Assembly: GCF_900128955.1 (NCBI RefSeq)
Contig: NZ_FQTY01000001.1
Span: 186,001-250,000 of the forward strand
Length of the DNA: 64,000 bases
DNA from: Tissierella praeacuta DSM 18095
Lineage (GTDB): Bacteria > Bacillota > Clostridia > Tissierellales > Tissierellaceae
Direction of reading: 5' to 3'
This document shows positions 60,926 to 64,000 of the stretch, one piece after another. A program made the position numbers and the translations under genes. The notes beneath the pieces were generated by a model. It had not been told where the DNA came from. It was given only the letters and a program-made list of their open reading frames with translations, and ran no database searches. Each line of letters opens with the position of its first letter. Within the stretch, counting starts at the first letter, position 1.

Positions 60926-61795
60926 ATGTTACCTAATATGAAATTTTACATAGTTTCTATTGTTTCTATTTTTGTAGCTTTAGGTATAGGAATATTTATT
61001 GGCTTTACTATTGATACTCAAGAATTTGTTATTGATCAAAAGGATATAATAAATAAGATAATGGAATCTCAATTTGAAATATTGATAAATGAAAATAAGG
61101 AACTTAAAGCTGATGTTAATGTATTAGAATTAGAGAGTAAATACAAGGATGAATACATATCCCTTAGTCATGAATCTATTATAAAGGATAAATTAGCAGG
61201 GCTAAACATAGGTATAATTGCAACGAATGAAGATTATATTACATTTGGAATAGGCAGAGATTTAGAATTAGCTGGTGCTAAGGTAATGAATGTTACTACT
61301 TTAAATAATAATATAGAGGATAAGGTGAAATTAAACGATTTATATAAGGAAATGAATATTAATATAGCTAAAAATCCTACTGAAGATATTGTTTCTATAA
61401 TAACTAAATCTATAATAACTGGTGTAAAAAATCCAATATTTCAAAATCTTGAAAAAGAAGGATTTATTGAAGTTATTGGTAATTATGAAGAACCTATTGA
61501 TTATTTAATTATTTGTGGTGGAAGTTTTGAAGATAAATCTAAGAGAATTAATCAAGTGGATAGAGTTATTGTTAATGTAGCTAAGAAGCATAGTCTTCCA
61601 ATATTAGGTGTTGAAAAGTCTAATGTCAACTATTCATATATGACTGGATATAAAGATTTAGATATTTCTACTGTAGACAATGTTGATATGATAATAGGCA
61701 AAGTTGCAATGATATTAGCTATGGAAGGTATGGGAGGTCATTATGGTATCAAGGATACTTCTAATGGTGTAATTCCATATATCCATAAAGAATGA
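60926..61795 (+). CDS. SteB/MctB-like membrane protein (copper transporter family annotation)
   Basis: This 289-residue protein has an N-terminal membrane helix (YIVSIVSIFVALGIGIFIGFT), a coiled coil (residues 35-75) and an extracytoplasmic domain (LAGLNIGIIATNEDYITFGIG, GGSFEDKSKRINQVDRVIV). The family is variously annotated as copper transporter MctB or as SteB, the coiled-coil partner of SteA. With one helix a transport role is unlikely here; a septal role beside SteA is preferred. GGGAGG precedes the ATG. Confidence 0.83.
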   Translation: MLPNMKFYIVSIVSIFVALGIGIFIGFTIDTQEFVIDQKDIINKIMESQFEILINENKELKADVNVLELESKYKDEYISLSHESIIKDKLAGLNIGIIATNEDYITFGIGRDLELAGAKVMNVTTLNNNIEDKVKLNDLYKEMNINIAKNPTEDIVSIITKSIITGVKNPIFQNLEKEGFIEVIGNYEEPIDYLIICGGSFEDKSKRINQVDRVIVNVAKKHSLPILGVEKSNVNYSYMTGYKDLDISTVDNVDMIIGKVAMILAMEGMGGHYGIKDTSNGVIPYIHKE

Positions 61796-61810
61796 TTTAG
61801 GAGAGATAGT

Positions 61811-62503
61811 ATGCAAAAAAGAGGAAAACTTATATGTGTAGTTCCTGTTTATAATGAAGCAGATTTAATCATTGATACTGTAGAAAATTTAAAAAAGATA
61901 AAGGCTATTGATGAAATTGTCATAGTAAATGATGGTTCAAAGGATAATACTTTGGAAGTAGCTAATACATTAAATGTATCTGTCATTGACTTAGGAAATA
62001 ATTATGGTAAAGGTTATGCAATGAAGAGGGCAATAGATACTTTAGAATATGATTATATTGCCTTCGTTGATGGGGATTTAGGAGAAAGTAGTATACAAGT
62101 TGAAAAACTTATTTTGCCAATAATTAATGGAGAAGCTGATGTATCCATAGCTAAATTTCCAAAAAGAAGTACTATGACCCACACTAAGGGAGGAATTGGA
62201 GCAGTAAAGGCTTTAGCTAAAAAAGGAGTTTATTTCTTTACTAAGAAAGAAATAGATACTTCTTTATCTGGACAGAGAGTATATAAAAAAGAAGTTATAG
62301 ATAAAATAGATTATATACCTGATAGATATGGTATAGAAGTCGCCATGACTATTCAAACAATTAATAATGGATTTTCAATAATTGAAGTACCTGTTACTAT
62401 GAATCATAGATATAGTCAAAGGAATTTAGAAGGCTTCATTCATAGGGGAAAACAGTTTAAAGATATTTTAAAAACATTTATAATAATGTATTTTAGAAGG
62501 TGA
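61811..62503 (+). CDS. Family 2 glycosyltransferase
   Basis: This 230-residue GT-A enzyme has the nucleotide-sugar motifs VVPVYNEADLI, IVNDGSKDNT and the DxD-like FVDGDLG, and a C-terminal GQRVYKKE region with MTIQTINNGFSIIEVPV. It resembles dolichyl-phosphate-type glucosyl/mannosyl transferases acting on lipid carriers. It lies between the steB-like gene and a membrane phosphoglycosyl transferase, so an envelope polymer pathway is likely. Acceptor unknown. Confidence 0.87.
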   Translation: MQKRGKLICVVPVYNEADLIIDTVENLKKIKAIDEIVIVNDGSKDNTLEVANTLNVSVIDLGNNYGKGYAMKRAIDTLEYDYIAFVDGDLGESSIQVEKLILPIINGEADVSIAKFPKRSTMTHTKGGIGAVKALAKKGVYFFTKKEIDTSLSGQRVYKKEVIDKIDYIPDRYGIEVAMTIQTINNGFSIIEVPVTMNHRYSQRNLEGFIHRGKQFKDILKTFIIMYFRR

Positions 62504-62507
62504 GCTT

Positions 62508-63323
62508 ATGTATTATTATGGAATAACTAGTTTTATATTATCTTTTATATTATCTTCTATTGCCTTACCAATGTTTATTGATATGTTATTTAAATCTAAT
62601 GTTGTATGTGAAAATTTTAAATCTAGTTTAATACCTACTTCAATGGGAATAGTATTTGTTTTTGTTCAGGTAATTACTTTAGGAATATTAAAAATATTAT
62701 TTGATTTTAATGATAATCTTAGTTTAGTATACCTTTTAGGATTTGTTTTTATAGGCTTATTAGGTTTGTTTGATGACTTAACTGGAGAAAAGAAAATAAA
62801 AGGATTAAAAGGTCATATAAAAGCTTTTTTTAAGGGTGTACTTACAACAGGAGCTATTAAAGCCTTTTTAGGTTTTTTTATTTCCTTAGTTGTTAGTTCC
62901 TATATCTCTAATTCTTTAAAGGATTTTATGATTAATTCTTTTTTAATTGGATTATTTACTAATTTTATAAATCTTTTTGATTTAAGACCTGGCAGAGCCG
63001 TTAAAATATTTATGATTATTTCTTTAGTTTTTATATTCAGCAATCTCTTAGGAAATAGTAATTATATTTTATTTTCTTTTTTGGGTATACTTATTCCATA
63101 TATAATACTGGATTTAAAAGCTAAGGCTATGATGGGTGATGTAGGTTCTAATACTTTAGGATTTACATTAGGATTATATGTTGCCACAAGTTTTAATTTA
63201 ACTATAAAGAGCATAATTTTAATTTTGCTCATAATTATCCATATTATGGCTGAAAAGGTTTCTTTTTCTAAGGTAATTGATAATAATAAAATTTTAAAGT
63301 TTTTAGATAATATTGGAAGGTAG
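62508..63323 (+). CDS. MraY/WecA-like membrane glycosyl-1-phosphate transferase
   Basis: This 271-residue polytopic protein has about nine helices and the family signatures: GLFDDLTGEKKIKGLKGH in the first cytoplasmic loop, NLFDLRPGRA (Asp of the NxxNxxDGxDG-like motif, here degenerate) and MMGDVGSNTLGF. It probably transfers a sugar phosphate to a polyprenyl carrier, supplying the neighbouring GT2. It is shorter than MraY, like other family members beside steAB. The usual DGxDG motif reads DLRPGR, so activity is less certain. Confidence 0.8.
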   Translation: MYYYGITSFILSFILSSIALPMFIDMLFKSNVVCENFKSSLIPTSMGIVFVFVQVITLGILKILFDFNDNLSLVYLLGFVFIGLLGLFDDLTGEKKIKGLKGHIKAFFKGVLTTGAIKAFLGFFISLVVSSYISNSLKDFMINSFLIGLFTNFINLFDLRPGRAVKIFMIISLVFIFSNLLGNSNYILFSFLGILIPYIILDLKAKAMMGDVGSNTLGFTLGLYVATSFNLTIKSIILILLIIIHIMAEKVSFSKVIDNNKILKFLDNIGR

Positions 63324-63332
63324 TGAAATAAT

Positions 63333-64000
63333 TTGATTAGTTATAAGAATGGAACTATAAGTTCTATAATTAGGGATGATGAACATTTATCTATAGTTAA
63401 TGTTAATGTTGAAGGTGAAATATATAAAGCTGTAAATTACAAGGACTTTACAGGTGATGTTAATGTAAATGATGAGGTTGTATTAAATACTACTGCTGTT
63501 GATTTAGCATTAGGTACTGGTGGATATCATTTTGTTATGTATAACTATAGAAATAAATCTATGGAAATTAAAGGTTCTGGACATATAATGAAACTACGTT
63601 ATACTCCTTATCAAATGAAATGCTTAGCAGCAGAGGAGGAGGACAGTCCTTATCATAACTTGTTTAATGAATTTAAATCATTAGAGAATCATATTTTTAT
63701 TGTAGCAACTTTACATAGTATGCTTGCTCCTATAAGTGCTATGATTAAGTATATAAATAAAGATATAAAAATTAATTATATTATGACTGATGGAGGAGCT
63801 TTACCTTTATATTTTAGTAATACAGTTGCTGAATTGAGGGAGAAGAAAATCTTAGATAATACTATTACTATAGGTCATGCATTTGGTGGGGACTTAGAAT
63901 GTATTAATATATATACAGGATTAATTGCAGCTAAGGAAATACTTAAGGGAGATGTGACTATAATATCTATGGGACCAGGTATTGTAGGAAGTGGTACAAA
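63333..64000 (+). CDS. DUF3866 family protein, 3' end outside the window
   Basis: An open frame of 222 codons starts at a TTG at 63333 (GGAAGGTAGTGA upstream) and runs to the window edge. Features include an N-terminal beta-rich part (NGTISSIIRDDEHLSIVNV), MKLRYTPYQMKCLAAEEE, a TLHSMLAPISAMIKYI helix, IMTDGGALPL and a final MGPGIVGSGT. This pattern matches the uncharacterised DUF3866 family, often found near steA/steB. The function is unknown. Confidence 0.85.
   Translation, partial: MISYKNGTISSIIRDDEHLSIVNVNVEGEIYKAVNYKDFTGDVNVNDEVVLNTTAVDLALGTGGYHFVMYNYRNKSMEIKGSGHIMKLRYTPYQMKCLAAEEEDSPYHNLFNEFKSLENHIFIVATLHSMLAPISAMIKYINKDIKINYIMTDGGALPLYFSNTVAELREKKILDNTITIGHAFGGDLECINIYTGLIAAKEILKGDVTIISMGPGIVGSGT

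Noticed and set aside
1-64000. CRISPR arrays, insertion sequences, tRNA or rRNA genes
   Set aside because: No regularly spaced repeats, transposase signatures or tRNA/rRNA motifs were seen on reading the window.

Overview
The window is AT-rich, tightly packed and almost entirely plus-strand. It is a bacterial chromosome segment from a spore-forming, monoderm, anaerobic-type Firmicute of class Clostridia or Tissierellia. The evidence is the complete spoIIIA operon, intact sigK, spoIVB, a spo0A locus, a YhcN/YlaJ-type spore lipoprotein, clostridial families (CD1247-type, DUF1292, IreB), strong AGGAGG ribosome sites and many TTG starts. A Tissierellaceae-like genus is my best guess, from gene order and base use only. 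I saw no phage, insertion sequence, CRISPR array, tRNA or rRNA.

Layout. 1-1.7 kb: a partial beta-propeller gene on the minus strand, divergent from a Cys/Pro-rich protein gene. 1.7-3.9 kb: iscR-iscS-iscU for Fe-S assembly. 4-20 kb: a B. subtilis-like housekeeping run (YtxH-like, AI-2E family, alaS, ireB, ruvX, DUF1292, fur, rnj, mltG, trmR-like, U32 protease/TrhP-like, udk) with inserted genes for an alkaline-phosphatase-like membrane protein, an aldo/keto reductase-ferredoxin fusion, a split LysO exporter and QueT. 20-24.3 kb: a PbpI-like penicillin-binding protein, sigK, a spore lipoprotein and aroE.

24.3-41.7 kb: a complete Gram-positive type IV pilus locus. It runs pilB, pilT, pilC, a c-di-GMP-I riboswitch with terminator, major pilin, prepilin peptidase, a first set of minor pilins, pilM, pilN, a pilO fused to a jelly-roll-like region and LysM, an SLH-domain repeat protein, a second set of minor pilins and comFB. 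The riboswitch, the MshEN domain of PilB and ComFB together suggest c-di-GMP control at three levels.

41.7-53 kb: aroK, aroQ, efp, a CD1247-family gene, spoIIIAA-AH, asp23, amaP, a DUF2273-like gene, nusB, xseA, xseB and ispA. 53.0-54.3 kb: a large structured RNA of about 580 nt with its own promoter and terminator, followed by a membrane protein gene. Position, size and architecture identify this as the OLE RNA and its partner OapA. dxs, which normally follows in this cluster, is absent.

54.3-64 kb: tlyA, recN, spoIVB, spo0A, steA, a steB/mctB-like gene, two envelope glycosyl/phosphoglycosyl transferases and a partial DUF3866 gene. spo0A carries an in-frame TAA in the middle of its DNA-binding domain, and the remaining 75 conserved codons continue in the same frame. 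Either this strain is a recent spo0A mutant (asporogenous) or the base is a sequence error.

The two items most worth following up are the OLE/OapA ribonucleoprotein and the broken spo0A. After those come the wall-binding modules built into the pilus operon.
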